Source: Melissococcus plutonius ATCC 35311
Lineage (GTDB): Bacteria > Bacillota > Bacilli > Lactobacillales > Enterococcaceae
Direction: 5' to 3'
Assembly: GCF_000270185.1 (NCBI RefSeq)
Contig: NC_015516.1
Coordinates: forward strand, 226,001-290,000
DNA length: 64,000 bases
Shown here piece after piece: positions 19,023 to 28,333 of the stretch (its first letter is position 1; each line of letters starts with the position of its first letter). The translations under genes were made by a program, and so were the position numbers. A model generated the notes under the pieces. That model saw nothing but the letters and a program-made list of their open reading frames with translations. It was not told the origin of the DNA and made no database searches.

Positions 19023-19442
19023 ATGCCTACAATTAATCAATTAGTACGTAAACCTCGTAAATCAAAGGTGGAAAAATCTGATTCTCCAGCTTTGAATAAG
19101 GGATATAACAGTTTTAAAAAGGTTCAAACAAATATTGATTCTCCACAAAAACGTGGCGTATGTACACGTGTGGGAACAATGACACCTAAAAAACCGAACT
19201 CAGCTTTACGTAAATATGCTCGTGTTCGTTTGTCAAACTTAATTGAAGTTACAGCTTACATTCCAGGAATCGGCCACAATTTACAAGAACATAGTGTTGT
19301 ATTGTTACGTGGTGGACGTGTGAAAGACTTGCCAGGGGTACGTTACCATATCGTTCGTGGTGCCCTAGATACAGCTGGAGTGAACGATCGTAAACAAAGC
19401 CGTTCTAAATATGGTACTAAAAGACCAAAAGCTGCTAAATAG
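19023..19442 (+). CDS. rpsL: Ribosomal protein S12
   Basis: Decoding-site protein of the 30S subunit. The 139 residues include the Firmicutes insertion (about 20-40) between the N-terminus and [10 protein letters not shown]. The streptomycin-relevant lysines are wild type: Lys56 in TPKKPN and Lys101 in GGRVKDLPG correspond to E. coli Lys43 and Lys88. First gene of the str operon, 50 bp before rpsG. Confidence 0.97.
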   Translation: MPTINQLVRKPRKSKVEKSDSPALNKGYNSFKKVQTNIDSPQKRGVCTRVGTMTPKKPNSALRKYARVRLSNLIEVTAYIPGIGHNLQEHSVVLLRGGRVKDLPGVRYHIVRGALDTAGVNDRKQSRSKYGTKRPKAAK

Positions 19443-19492
19443 TTAGACAGTATTAACATAAAAGATGAATATTTCGGAAGGAGGAGTTACGG

Positions 19493-19963
19493 ATGCCTCG
19501 TAAAGGTCCTGTTGCAAAACGTGATGTTTTACCAGATCCTATTTATAACTCAAAATTAGTGACTCGCTTAATCAATCGTGTAATGATAGATGGAAAACGT
19601 GGGATTGCTGCTAATATTATTTATAATGCATTTGACATTATTAAGGAATCTACAGGAAATGACCCATTAGAAGTTTTCGAACAAGCAATGAAAAATATCA
19701 TGCCTGTTCTTGAAGTTAAAGCACGTCGTGTTGGAGGTTCAAACTATCAAGTACCCGTTGAAGTTCGTCCTGAACGTCGAACTACTTTGGGACTACGTTG
19801 GGTAGTTAATTATGCTCGCCTACGCGGTGAACATACAATGGAAGAACGTCTTGCAAAAGAAATTATGGATGCTGCCAACAATACTGGTGCTTCTGTTAAG
19901 AAACGTGAAGATACACATAAAATGGCAGATGCTAACCGTGCATTTGCACATTATCGTTGGTAG
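19493..19963 (+). CDS. rpsG: Ribosomal protein S7
   Basis: A 30S head protein that nucleates 3'-domain assembly of 16S rRNA and contacts the E-site tRNA. The 156 residues match the usual length, with [14 protein letters not shown] and the conserved C-terminal segment [18 protein letters not shown]. The SD GGAAGGAGG precedes the ATG. In many bacteria S7 represses its own operon. Confidence 0.97.
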   Translation: MPRKGPVAKRDVLPDPIYNSKLVTRLINRVMIDGKRGIAANIIYNAFDIIKESTGNDPLEVFEQAMKNIMPVLEVKARRVGGSNYQVPVEVRPERRTTLGLRWVVNYARLRGEHTMEERLAKEIMDAANNTGASVKKREDTHKMADANRAFAHYRW

Positions 19964-20037
19964 AATATCCTCTCTGGATGTAGAATTTCAGATAATTTAC
20001 TTAGTAATTAATTAAAATAAAGAGAGGAGAAGGCTTA

Positions 20038-22119
20038 ATGGTAAGAGAATTTTCATTAGAAAACACTCGTAATATCGGTATTATGGCGCACGTTGATGCA
20101 GGTAAAACAACAACAACTGAGCGTATTTTATATTATACTGGTAAAATCCATAAAATTGGTGAAACACATGAAGGTGCTTCACAAATGGACTGGATGGAAC
20201 AAGAACAAGAACGCGGAATTACCATTACTTCTGCTGCAACAACAGCCCAATGGAAAGGATACCGTGTAAACATCATTGATACACCAGGACACGTGGATTT
20301 CACAATTGAAGTTCAACGTTCACTACGTGTATTAGATGGTGCTGTAACTGTTCTTGATTCACAATCTGGTGTGGAACCCCAAACAGAAACAGTTTGGCGT
20401 CAAGCAACTGAATATAAGGTACCACGTATTGTCTTTTGTAATAAAATGGATAAAATTGGTGCAGATTTCTTATATTCAGTAGAAACATTGCATGATCGTT
20501 TACAAGCAAATGCTCATCCAATTCAATTGCCAATTGGTGCTGAAGATAATTTCACTGGTATCATTGATTTAATCAAGATGAAAGCTGAAATTTATACAAA
20601 TGATCTAGGTACAGATATAAAAGAAACAGATATTCCTGAAGATCATTTAGAGCAAGCAAACGAATGGCGTGAAAAATTAATCGAAGCTGTTGCAGAAACA
20701 GATGAAGATTTAATGATGAAATATCTTGATGGCGAAGAAATTACAGTTGACGAACTAAAAGCAGGAATTCGTAAAGCAACAATTAACGTTGAATTTTTCC
20801 CAGTTTTAGCTGGTTCAGCATTCAAGAACAAAGGAGTTCAATTAATGTTGGACGCTGTTCTTGATTACCTACCTTCACCACTTGATATTGATGCAATCAA
20901 GGGAGTAAATCCAAAAACAGACGAAGAAACAACTCGCCCAGCAGATGATGAAGGTCCATTTGCTTCATTAGCATTTAAAGTAATGACAGATCCATTTGTA
21001 GGTCGTTTAACTTTCTTCCGTGTGTATTCTGGTGTTCTTGATAGTGGTTCATATGTTTTAAATGCTTCAAAAGATAAAAAAGAACGTATTGGCCGTATTC
21101 TTCAAATGCATGCAAATACAAGAAATGAAATTGATCGGGTTTACTCTGGTGATATTGCTGCTGCTGTAGGACTAAAAGATACAACGACAGGTGATACGCT
21201 ATGTTCTCAAGATTCACCAGTAATTCTTGAATCCATTGAATTTCCTGATCCTGTTATTCAGGTTGCTGTTGAACCTAAATCAAAAGCGGATCAAGATAAG
21301 ATGGGTATCGCTCTGCAAAAATTGGCAGAAGAAGATCCTTCTTTCCGTGTTGAAACAAACGTTGAAACTGGAGAAACAGTTATCTCTGGAATGGGTGAAC
21401 TTCATTTAGATGTCTTGGTAGATCGTATGAAACGTGAATTCAAGGTAGATGCCAATGTAGGAGCACCACAGGTATCTTATCGTGAAACGTTCCGTGCAGC
21501 AACTAAGGCAGAAGGAAAATTTGTTCGTCAGTCTGGTGGTAAAGGACAATACGGTCATGTATGGGTTGAATTTACGCCAAACGAAGAAGGAAAAGGCTTT
21601 GAATTTGAAAATGCAATTGTTGGTGGTGTTGTTCCTCGCGAATACATTCCTGCTGTTGAAAAAGGGTTACAAGATTCAATGAATAATGGCGTACTTGCTG
21701 GTTATCCATTGGTTGATATCAAGGCTAAACTTTATGATGGTTCTTACCATGATGTCGATTCAAATGAAACAGCCTTTCGTGTAGCTGCATCTATGGCATT
21801 ACGTGCTGCAGCCAAAAATGCAAAACCAGTTATTTTAGAACCAATGATGAAAGTAATTATTACAGTACCAGAAGATTACTTAGGTGATATTATGGGACAT
21901 GTTACAAGTCGTCGTGGACGTGTAGAAGGCATGGAAGCACATGGAAACTCACAAATCGTGAATGCTATTGTTCCATTGGCTGAAATGTTTGGTTATGCAA
22001 CAACTTTACGTTCATCTACACAGGGACGTGGTACATTTATGATGGTATTTGATCATTATGAAGATGTACCAAAATCTGTTCAAGAAGATATTATTAAGAA
22101 AAATGGTGGTAATGCTTAA
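20038..22119 (+). CDS. fusA: Elongation factor G
   Basis: A GTPase that drives translocation on the ribosome and, with RRF, ribosome recycling. The 693 residues have the G1 motif [13 protein letters not shown] near residue 17, the switch segment [19 protein letters not shown], and NKMDK. Domains II-V follow, including the domain IV segment with [12 protein letters not shown]. The SD AGAGGAGAAGG precedes the ATG, 75 bp after rpsG. Confidence 0.98.
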   Translation: MVREFSLENTRNIGIMAHVDAGKTTTTERILYYTGKIHKIGETHEGASQMDWMEQEQERGITITSAATTAQWKGYRVNIIDTPGHVDFTIEVQRSLRVLDGAVTVLDSQSGVEPQTETVWRQATEYKVPRIVFCNKMDKIGADFLYSVETLHDRLQANAHPIQLPIGAEDNFTGIIDLIKMKAEIYTNDLGTDIKETDIPEDHLEQANEWREKLIEAVAETDEDLMMKYLDGEEITVDELKAGIRKATINVEFFPVLAGSAFKNKGVQLMLDAVLDYLPSPLDIDAIKGVNPKTDEETTRPADDEGPFASLAFKVMTDPFVGRLTFFRVYSGVLDSGSYVLNASKDKKERIGRILQMHANTRNEIDRVYSGDIAAAVGLKDTTTGDTLCSQDSPVILESIEFPDPVIQVAVEPKSKADQDKMGIALQKLAEEDPSFRVETNVETGETVISGMGELHLDVLVDRMKREFKVDANVGAPQVSYRETFRAATKAEGKFVRQSGGKGQYGHVWVEFTPNEEGKGFEFENAIVGGVVPREYIPAVEKGLQDSMNNGVLAGYPLVDIKAKLYDGSYHDVDSNETAFRVAASMALRAAAKNAKPVILEPMMKVIITVPEDYLGDIMGHVTSRRGRVEGMEAHGNSQIVNAIVPLAEMFGYATTLRSSTQGRGTFMMVFDHYEDVPKSVQEDIIKKNGGNA

Positions 22120-22257
22120 TATTACCAGGTTCTAGCTATTTAGGGACTATCTATTTTTAATGTTTTCGGTTAAAATAAATAAAGATGATGGGATAATTGC
22201 TAAAATTATCTATCAATAATAAATTAAAACTTACAATCTTAGGAGGAATATTTTAAA

Positions 22258-23445
22258 ATGGCTAAAGAAAAATTTGACCGTTCTAAACCCCATGTAAACA
22301 TTGGTACTATTGGACACGTTGACCATGGTAAAACTACTTTAACAGCTGCAATTGCAACTGTATTAGCTAAAAAGAGTGGCGGAGAAGCACAAACTTACGC
22401 TGATATCGATAATGCGCCAGAAGAAAAAGAACGTGGAATTACAATCAACACTTCACATATTGAATATGAAACTGCAAATCGTCACTATGCGCACGTTGAC
22501 TGCCCAGGGCATGCTGACTATGTTAAAAACATGATCACTGGTGCTGCTCAAATGGATGGAGCTATCTTAGTAGTTTCTGCTGCGGATGGTCCAATGCCTC
22601 AAACACGTGAACATATTTTACTATCACGTAACGTTGGTGTACCATATATTGTTGTTTTTTTAAACAAAATGGATATGGTAGATGATGAAGAATTATTAGA
22701 ATTAGTTGAATTAGAAGTTCGTGATTTACTATCTGAATACGACTTCCCAGGTGATGATACACCAATTATTGCTGGTTCTGCATTAAAAGCTTTGGAAGGC
22801 GATTCAGCTTACGAAGATAAAATTATGGAATTAATGGATGCTGTTGATGAATATATTCCAACTCCAGAACGTGATCATGACAAACCATTCATGATGCCAG
22901 TGGAAGATGTATTCTCTATCACTGGACGTGGTACTGTTGCTACAGGACGTGTTGAACGTGGACAAGTTCGTGTTGGGGATGAAGTTGAAATCGTTGGTAT
23001 CGCTGAAGAAACCAATAAAACAACTGTAACAGGCGTTGAAATGTTCCGTAAATTATTAGATTATGCTGAAGCTGGCGATAACATCGGTGCTTTATTACGT
23101 GGTGTTGCTCGTGAAGATATTGAACGTGGACAAGTATTGGCTAAACCAAGCTCAATTACACCACATACAAAATTTAAAGCTGAAGTATATGTTTTAACCA
23201 AAGAAGAAGGTGGCCGTCATACTCCTTTCTTCTCTAACTACCGTCCTCAATTCTACTTCCGTACAACTGATGTAACTGGTGTTGTAGAATTAGCAGAAGG
23301 TACTGAAATGGTTATGCCTGGCGATAATATTGCTATGGAAGTTGAATTAATTCATCCAATCGCTATTGAAGAAGGAACTCGCTTCTCTATTCGTGAAGGT
23401 GGACGTACTGTTGGTTCAGGCGTTGTTTCAACAATTATTAAATAA
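22258..23445 (+). CDS. tuf: Elongation factor Tu
   Basis: A GTPase that delivers aminoacyl-tRNA to the ribosome. The 395 residues have the G1 motif GHVDHGKTT, effector region [24 protein letters not shown], and NKMDMVDD. Domain 2 is [17 protein letters not shown] (here [17 protein letters not shown]). Domain 3 ends in GVVSTIIK. The SD AGGAGGAA precedes the ATG. It ends the str operon, with a terminator 60 bp downstream. Confidence 0.98.
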   Translation: MAKEKFDRSKPHVNIGTIGHVDHGKTTLTAAIATVLAKKSGGEAQTYADIDNAPEEKERGITINTSHIEYETANRHYAHVDCPGHADYVKNMITGAAQMDGAILVVSAADGPMPQTREHILLSRNVGVPYIVVFLNKMDMVDDEELLELVELEVRDLLSEYDFPGDDTPIIAGSALKALEGDSAYEDKIMELMDAVDEYIPTPERDHDKPFMMPVEDVFSITGRGTVATGRVERGQVRVGDEVEIVGIAEETNKTTVTGVEMFRKLLDYAEAGDNIGALLRGVAREDIERGQVLAKPSSITPHTKFKAEVYVLTKEEGGRHTPFFSNYRPQFYFRTTDVTGVVELAEGTEMVMPGDNIAMEVELIHPIAIEEGTRFSIREGGRTVGSGVVSTIIK

Positions 23446-23500
23446 TTTGGTAAAAAATAATAAATAGATTTAACTTGAAAAAGTTAACGTACTCGGACAC

Positions 23501-23532
23501 AAGGTTGAAGAAGTATTCTTCAACCTTTTTTC
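23501..23532 (+). terminator. Terminator of the str operon
   Basis: AAGGTTGAAGAA pairs with TTCTTCAACCTT, followed by six T. Classical rho-independent structure. Confidence 0.9.
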
Positions 23533-23693
23533 ATTTTATTTTAAATATATTTTTAGTAGGCAATAATTAATTGATAAATTTCTTAATTAGGATAAAAAGT
23601 ATTTAGTAGTTTTTATCAATAAATCTCTTGAAAATTACCTAAAAAAAGTGCAAAATAGAACTAATACGGTAATAAATGGGGAAGGAAGTCATT

Positions 23694-24308
23694 ATGTCAG
23701 AACGTGGATTATTGATTGTACTATCAGGTCCATCCGGAGTTGGAAAGGGAACAGTAAGAAAAGCTATCTTTGATAGTGAGAACAATGATTTTCAGTATTC
23801 TATTTCTATGACTACTCGTAAAAAGCGAGGAGGAGAGGTAGATGGCGTCGACTATCATTTTCGTTCACGTGAGGAATTTGAGGCGATGATCGAAGCAGGG
23901 GAAATGTTGGAATACGCTGAATATGTAGGAAATTATTATGGTACGCCATTAACTTACGTAAACAAGACTTTAGATGAGGGAAAAGATGTATTTTTAGAGA
24001 TTGAGGTACAGGGTGCAAAACAAGTCAGAGAAAAAGTATCTGATGGTATCTTTATCTTTTTAACACCACCTGATTTAGCAGAATTAAAATCACGCATTAT
24101 CAATCGGGGAACAGATGATCCTGAAATTATTGAAGAGCGTATGCGGGTTGCTCGTGAGGAAATAGAAATGATGGCTGTTTATGATTATGCAGTTGTGAAT
24201 GATGATGTTTCAGTAGCTGTTCAAAAAATTAAAAATATTATTGCAAGTGAACATTTTCGTGTTAGACATGTTATTGGAAAGTATATAAAAATGTTAAAGG
24301 AGATTTAA
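23694..24308 (+). CDS. gmk: Guanylate kinase
   Basis: Phosphorylates GMP to GDP. With guaA at the left end of the window it belongs to guanine nucleotide synthesis. The protein has 204 residues from the ATG at 23694. It contains the P-loop [10 protein letters not shown] near residues 11-20 and GMP-binding residues in [12 protein letters not shown] and YYGTP. GGGGAAGGA lies about 9 nt upstream. An in-frame ATG at 23676 would lie in front of this SD, so it is not used. Followed by rpoZ after 4 bp. Confidence 0.96.
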   Translation: MSERGLLIVLSGPSGVGKGTVRKAIFDSENNDFQYSISMTTRKKRGGEVDGVDYHFRSREEFEAMIEAGEMLEYAEYVGNYYGTPLTYVNKTLDEGKDVFLEIEVQGAKQVREKVSDGIFIFLTPPDLAELKSRIINRGTDDPEIIEERMRVAREEIEMMAVYDYAVVNDDVSVAVQKIKNIIASEHFRVRHVIGKYIKMLKEI

Positions 24309-24312
24309 GATT

Positions 24313-24621
24313 ATGATGTTAAAACCATCGATTGATTCATTATTAAAAAAAGTGCCTTCCAAGTATTCACTTGTTATTCTAGCAAGTAAGAGGGCACATG
24401 AACTGGATGAGGGAATGGATCCAACTCTTGATTCTTTTGAATCTGTAAAAAATGTTGGTCGTGCTTTAGAAGAAATTAATACAGGTAAATTGATAAATGA
24501 TCCACACCCAGAAGAAAAACGCGAACGTATCCAATTAGCTAGAGAAGAAAAGAAAAAAATTCATGAACAAGAACAAAAAGACTTAGAAGAAAAAATAAGT
24601 CATGAAAATACAATTAAATAA
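24313..24621 (+). CDS. rpoZ: RNA polymerase omega subunit
   Basis: A small subunit that helps assembly and stability of RNA polymerase. The 102 residues begin with the family sequence [11 protein letters not shown] and contain [15 protein letters not shown]. The C-terminal third is highly charged (E/K-rich). The SD AAAGGAG is in the end of gmk. Transcription ends at the large palindrome 30 bp downstream. Confidence 0.93.
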   Translation: MMLKPSIDSLLKKVPSKYSLVILASKRAHELDEGMDPTLDSFESVKNVGRALEEINTGKLINDPHPEEKRERIQLAREEKKKIHEQEQKDLEEKISHENTIK

Positions 24622-24651
24622 GTTAGATAGTCAAGTAAACAAAACTAGATA

Positions 24652-24709
24652 ATTTAAATGATAAAAAGCCATTAAAAAATATTTTTTAATGGCTTTTTAT
24701 CATTTAAAT
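24652..24709 (+). terminator. 58-bp perfect palindrome after rpoZ
   Basis: Positions 24652-24680 and 24681-24709 are exact inverted copies with no spacer. The RNA would fold with a central AAAAAATATTTTTT hairpin and T-rich 3' arm, so it acts as a terminator. Its perfection over 29 bp per arm is unusual. Confidence 0.8.
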
Positions 24710-25810
24710 AAATATTATTTTTTATTTTTAATAAAAATAAAAAATAAGCAATAAATAAATATATTTCTTGATAGATCAGAAAGTAGACTTTAATAAGAAA
24801 GATAGATATGATATCATTTACATGAAGTATGGGTAGCTGCCTGTTTTAAATTATTAATAAGCATAAATAGGGAGGTGAAAGGTTGAATATACATTAAAAT
24901 AATAAATGAAAATGAGAACACAAGCATTATAATGATGAAAAAATAATATTTTTAACATCATTACTACCAATGAAATCATTACTTATCAAGTTTAAAAATA
25001 CTAAAAAATTATCAATTTTAGCAAACTTTAATCAGCCTATTATTTTTGTTATTGTAATAATATTGGTTTAACGATTGTGAATTATTGAACTTTTAGATGG
25101 ATATTAAAATACCTGGTAGTAATTTATTAAAATCTTTAAGATATTTTTTTATAATATTTTATAATTTTAATTAATAGAGTTAAAGATTTTGGTTTTGCTG
25201 GGCTATTCGGTAAATGCAAAATTTCTTGTAAGATTATTGATGATTAGGTAAATATTAACATGAATAAATACCTATTCATTAATGACCTAATCATTAATGA
25301 ATATGATAGAAAATAAAGCATGATGAAAAATTTACTATATTTTTGAAATGTAAATATCTAGGCAAATAAGATGTTCAGTAAAATTGTTAAATTTAATAAA
25401 GGGAAAAATTCGATAAAATCGTGATTGTTGTTCTAAATGTAAATTAATTGAGATAGAAAAATCTTGTGTATGATGACTATTTATTGAGATAGGAAGGAAC
25501 AGATATAATCAGTAGATAGTTTTAGAAACTAATTCTCAATATTTAGGATAATTAAAAAAGTAGAACAAATCATTAAAATTGATTTTTAAAGAAAAAATTT
25601 TAGCAATTTTAATCAAGATAGGTTTAGTATCATACGAATTTCTATTGTTAATTGTAGTTATGATAGATAAGGTGAGCTATGTATTGATATTGAAAGTTTT
25701 CCTAATAAGAAATGGTGCTTCATTTATCTGGAATAGCTTTAAGATTAATTATTATAAAAGACAAAAAAGAAGGCGCTATCTTAAAAAGATTAACTAATTG
25801 GAGGTAAATG
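24710..25810. other. 1.1-kb decayed region between rpoZ and the racemase gene
   Basis: No intact gene. A consensus SD, GGGAGGTG (24870-24877), precedes TTG at 24883, but the frame stops after four codons. About 900 bp of AT-rich sequence with frequent stops follows, which suggests a dead gene of roughly 300 codons that I cannot identify. An open stretch at 25579-25797 encodes a hydrophobic, then Lys/Arg-rich peptide without recognisable domain or SD. Confidence 0.45.
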
Positions 25811-26827
25811 ATGAAAATCTCAAGAATGATTGCAGCAATTGATACTCACACGTCTGGCGAAGCGGCACGATTAATCATTGGAGGCATTACCAAATTTCCT
25901 GGTAAAACCATGGCTGAGAAAAAAGCATATCTAGAAAAAAAAAGTGATCATTTACGTAAGATTTTGATGTATGAACCACGTGGACATAAGGATATGTTTG
26001 GTGCTTTTATTACAGAACCGGTTAATGAAGAGGCAGATTATGGAATTATTTTTATGGATGCAGGTGGTTATTTAAATATGTGTGGTCATAATACTATTGC
26101 AGCAATGACTACAGCGGTTGAACAAGGTTGGGTAAAGGTAGCTAAAGATGATAGAGAAGTAACAGTCGTACAAGATACACCCGCAGGGGTTGTTCATGGG
26201 AAGGTACAATTAGACGGAGAGCAATCTGTGATTTCTGTTTCCTTTGAAAATGTTCCTGCTTTTCTTTATAAAAAAGATATTGAAGTAAATGTACCTGGAA
26301 TTGGCAAATTAATCGTTGATATTTCATTTGGAGGTAGTTTCTTTGTATTATTACCTGCTAAATCAGTAGATTTAAATATTGAACCTAAAAATTCAGAGAA
26401 ATTCAGTAAAATTGGATTAAAGATTCGGAATGCTGTTAATGAGCAGATTGAAATTCAGCATCCAACTTTGAAACATATTAATCAGGTAGATTTAGTAGAA
26501 TTTTATGGTTCGGCAGTTAGTTCAGATGCTAATTATCAAAATGTTGTTGTTTTTGGTGATGGACAAGTGGATCGTTCTCCTTGTGGAACAGGTACCTGTG
26601 CAAAATTAGCTACATTGTATGGAAAGGGACAAATGAATATAGGAGAATCATTTATTTATGAAAGTATCTTACAAACAAAGTTTAAGGGACAAATTATAAA
26701 AGAGACTATGGTGGATAATTACAAAGCAATTATTCCTTGTATTACTGGTTCAGCTTATATTACTGGTTTTAACACATTTTTAGTTAATCCGAAAGATCCC
26801 TTAAAAGATGGATTTATTCTGGGATAA
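25811..26827 (+). CDS. Proline racemase-family enzyme
   Basis: A PLP-independent racemase/epimerase of 338 residues. Both catalytic cysteines are present: Cys91 in MCGHNT and Cys258 in DRSPCGTG. This fits proline racemase or 4-hydroxyproline 2-epimerase, and not trans-3-hydroxyproline dehydratase, which has Thr at the second site. Which substrate it uses cannot be decided here. I chose the ATG at 25811, 6 nt after GGAGG, over the ATG at 25808, which is too close. It is 22 bp upstream of the TSUP transporter gene, so they are probably cotranscribed. Confidence 0.88.
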   Translation: MKISRMIAAIDTHTSGEAARLIIGGITKFPGKTMAEKKAYLEKKSDHLRKILMYEPRGHKDMFGAFITEPVNEEADYGIIFMDAGGYLNMCGHNTIAAMTTAVEQGWVKVAKDDREVTVVQDTPAGVVHGKVQLDGEQSVISVSFENVPAFLYKKDIEVNVPGIGKLIVDISFGGSFFVLLPAKSVDLNIEPKNSEKFSKIGLKIRNAVNEQIEIQHPTLKHINQVDLVEFYGSAVSSDANYQNVVVFGDGQVDRSPCGTGTCAKLATLYGKGQMNIGESFIYESILQTKFKGQIIKETMVDNYKAIIPCITGSAYITGFNTFLVNPKDPLKDGFILG

Positions 26828-26846
26828 TCAGTAAAGGAGGAGAAAA

Positions 26847-27719
26847 ATGGTTTTAGTATTATTAATAATTTTTATTTTATTAGCGATTATATTTGGTTAT
26901 TTTCTACTTAAAGATATATTGGCAAATAAAAATAATTTAGGTAGCGGAAATTGGATTATTTCAATCATTATTGGTTTTATTACAGATTTTTTGGATACAT
27001 TAGGAATTGGTAGTTTTGCTCCAACAACAATGTTATTGAATTTTACAAAACAACTAAATCAGGATCGTTTATTACCAGGAACGTTGAATGTTGCTCATTC
27101 TATTCCTGTTTTACTTGAAGCAATTTTACTTATTCAAGTGGTAAAAGTTTCACCTGTTACCTTATTCAGTTTAATTATAGCAGCAATTCTCGGTTCTTGG
27201 GTTGGTTCTTATACAGTAGCTAAACTTCCAGAAAAATTTGTCCAATTTTGGATGGGATGGGCATTAATTGCTACAGCAGTACTAATGGCTTGTAAGCAAT
27301 TAGGGTTATTAGACATGTTAGGTACAGGAAATACAGCGACCTCTTTGGTTTGCGTAAAATTAGTAATTGGCATTATAGGTAATTTTATTTTTGGTGGTTT
27401 GATGACGATTGGCGTAGGACTTTATGCACCTTGTATGGCTATGGTTTATATGTTGGGGCTGAATCCATTGGTTGCTTTTCCTGTTATGATGGGATCATGT
27501 GCAGGGTTAATGCCTGTTGCTAGCATCAATTTTATCAAGGCAGGAACCTATTCTAGAAAGGTAAGCCTAGGAATAACTATTGGAGGAATTGTTGGAATAA
27601 TTATTGCTGTAAATTTTCTTAAAGGACTAAATATAGATATACTATCATGGATTATTGTAGTAGTAATTATTTACACTGGTTTTACTTATATTCAAAAAAG
27701 CCGTAAGCTAACTGCTTAA
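26847..27719 (+). CDS. TSUP (TauE/SafE) family membrane transporter
   Basis: A 290-residue integral membrane protein with about eight hydrophobic segments and two similar halves, typical of the TauE/SafE (DUF81) family. That family exports or imports small anions such as sulfite, sulfoacetate or other organic acids. The motif GSFAPTTMLLN follows the first repeat. The coupling to the racemase gene (SD AAAGGAGGAG in the 20-bp gap) suggests the transported compound is related to the racemase substrate or product. A strong terminator follows immediately. Confidence 0.8.
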   Translation: MVLVLLIIFILLAIIFGYFLLKDILANKNNLGSGNWIISIIIGFITDFLDTLGIGSFAPTTMLLNFTKQLNQDRLLPGTLNVAHSIPVLLEAILLIQVVKVSPVTLFSLIIAAILGSWVGSYTVAKLPEKFVQFWMGWALIATAVLMACKQLGLLDMLGTGNTATSLVCVKLVIGIIGNFIFGGLMTIGVGLYAPCMAMVYMLGLNPLVAFPVMMGSCAGLMPVASINFIKAGTYSRKVSLGITIGGIVGIIIAVNFLKGLNIDILSWIIVVVIIYTGFTYIQKSRKLTA

Positions 27720-27720
27720 A

Positions 27721-27775
27721 GGATCAAACAACTTGCTTTTTATCTAGGCAAGTCGTTTGATCCCTATTTTTGTTA
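27721..27775 (+). terminator. Terminator of the racemase-transporter unit
   Basis: GGATCAAACAACTTGC (27721-27736) pairs with GCAAGTCGTTTGATCC (27748-27763) with one mismatch, and T-rich sequence follows. It begins right after the transporter stop codon. Confidence 0.88.
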
Positions 27776-28333
27776 AATAGATTCATAAATAATATTACAA
27801 AATTATTTATGAATTAAAAAAGTTATTTATGAATTTAAAATTCGGTAGATACCTTAATGAAATTAGATTGTTAGGTAGCTCTATTTTATCGAAAAGATAA
27901 TAATTGAATAGGGTGTAACTATTTCTCAATTGAAAAATAGTTATTTAGTTATATACTTATTTTCAATTAACTTAACGATCTTTTAATAGTAAGTAACGAA
28001 AATAACTAGGTACATCACTATTATTCAAATTTAATAAATAGATAATATGTAAAATACGTATATTGATAGTAAGAATTCATCAATTATTTTACTTGTTATA
28101 TAAATTCATAACTATTCGATTTTAATTAATGAATATTCTAGTTGTCCTATTTAAAGATTTCTTAGGATTTTTGTTTAATAACACATATTTTTAAGATGAA
28201 CGGAAATTTATTCATAAATTTAATTATATGAAAATTGTTAATTTTTTATAATATAAAAAATTAAGCAAGACAAATATAGGCTTCTTTAGTACAATAGATG
28301 CAAAGCTTTTAAGCAAAAAAGGAGCAGTTGACC
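27776..28333 (+). promoter_or_regulatory. priA upstream region with promoter
   Basis: Most of these 560 bp is AT-rich sequence in which I see nothing. Near the end, AAGACA (28267-28272)-17-TACAAT (28290-28295) is a good sigma-A promoter candidate for priA, with the SD AAAGGAG at 28318-28324. Confidence 0.55.

Noticed and set aside
25579..25797. 72-codon open frame before the racemase gene
   Set aside because: No SD or ATG near its start, biased hydrophobic then Lys/Arg composition; more likely part of a decayed gene than a coding sequence.
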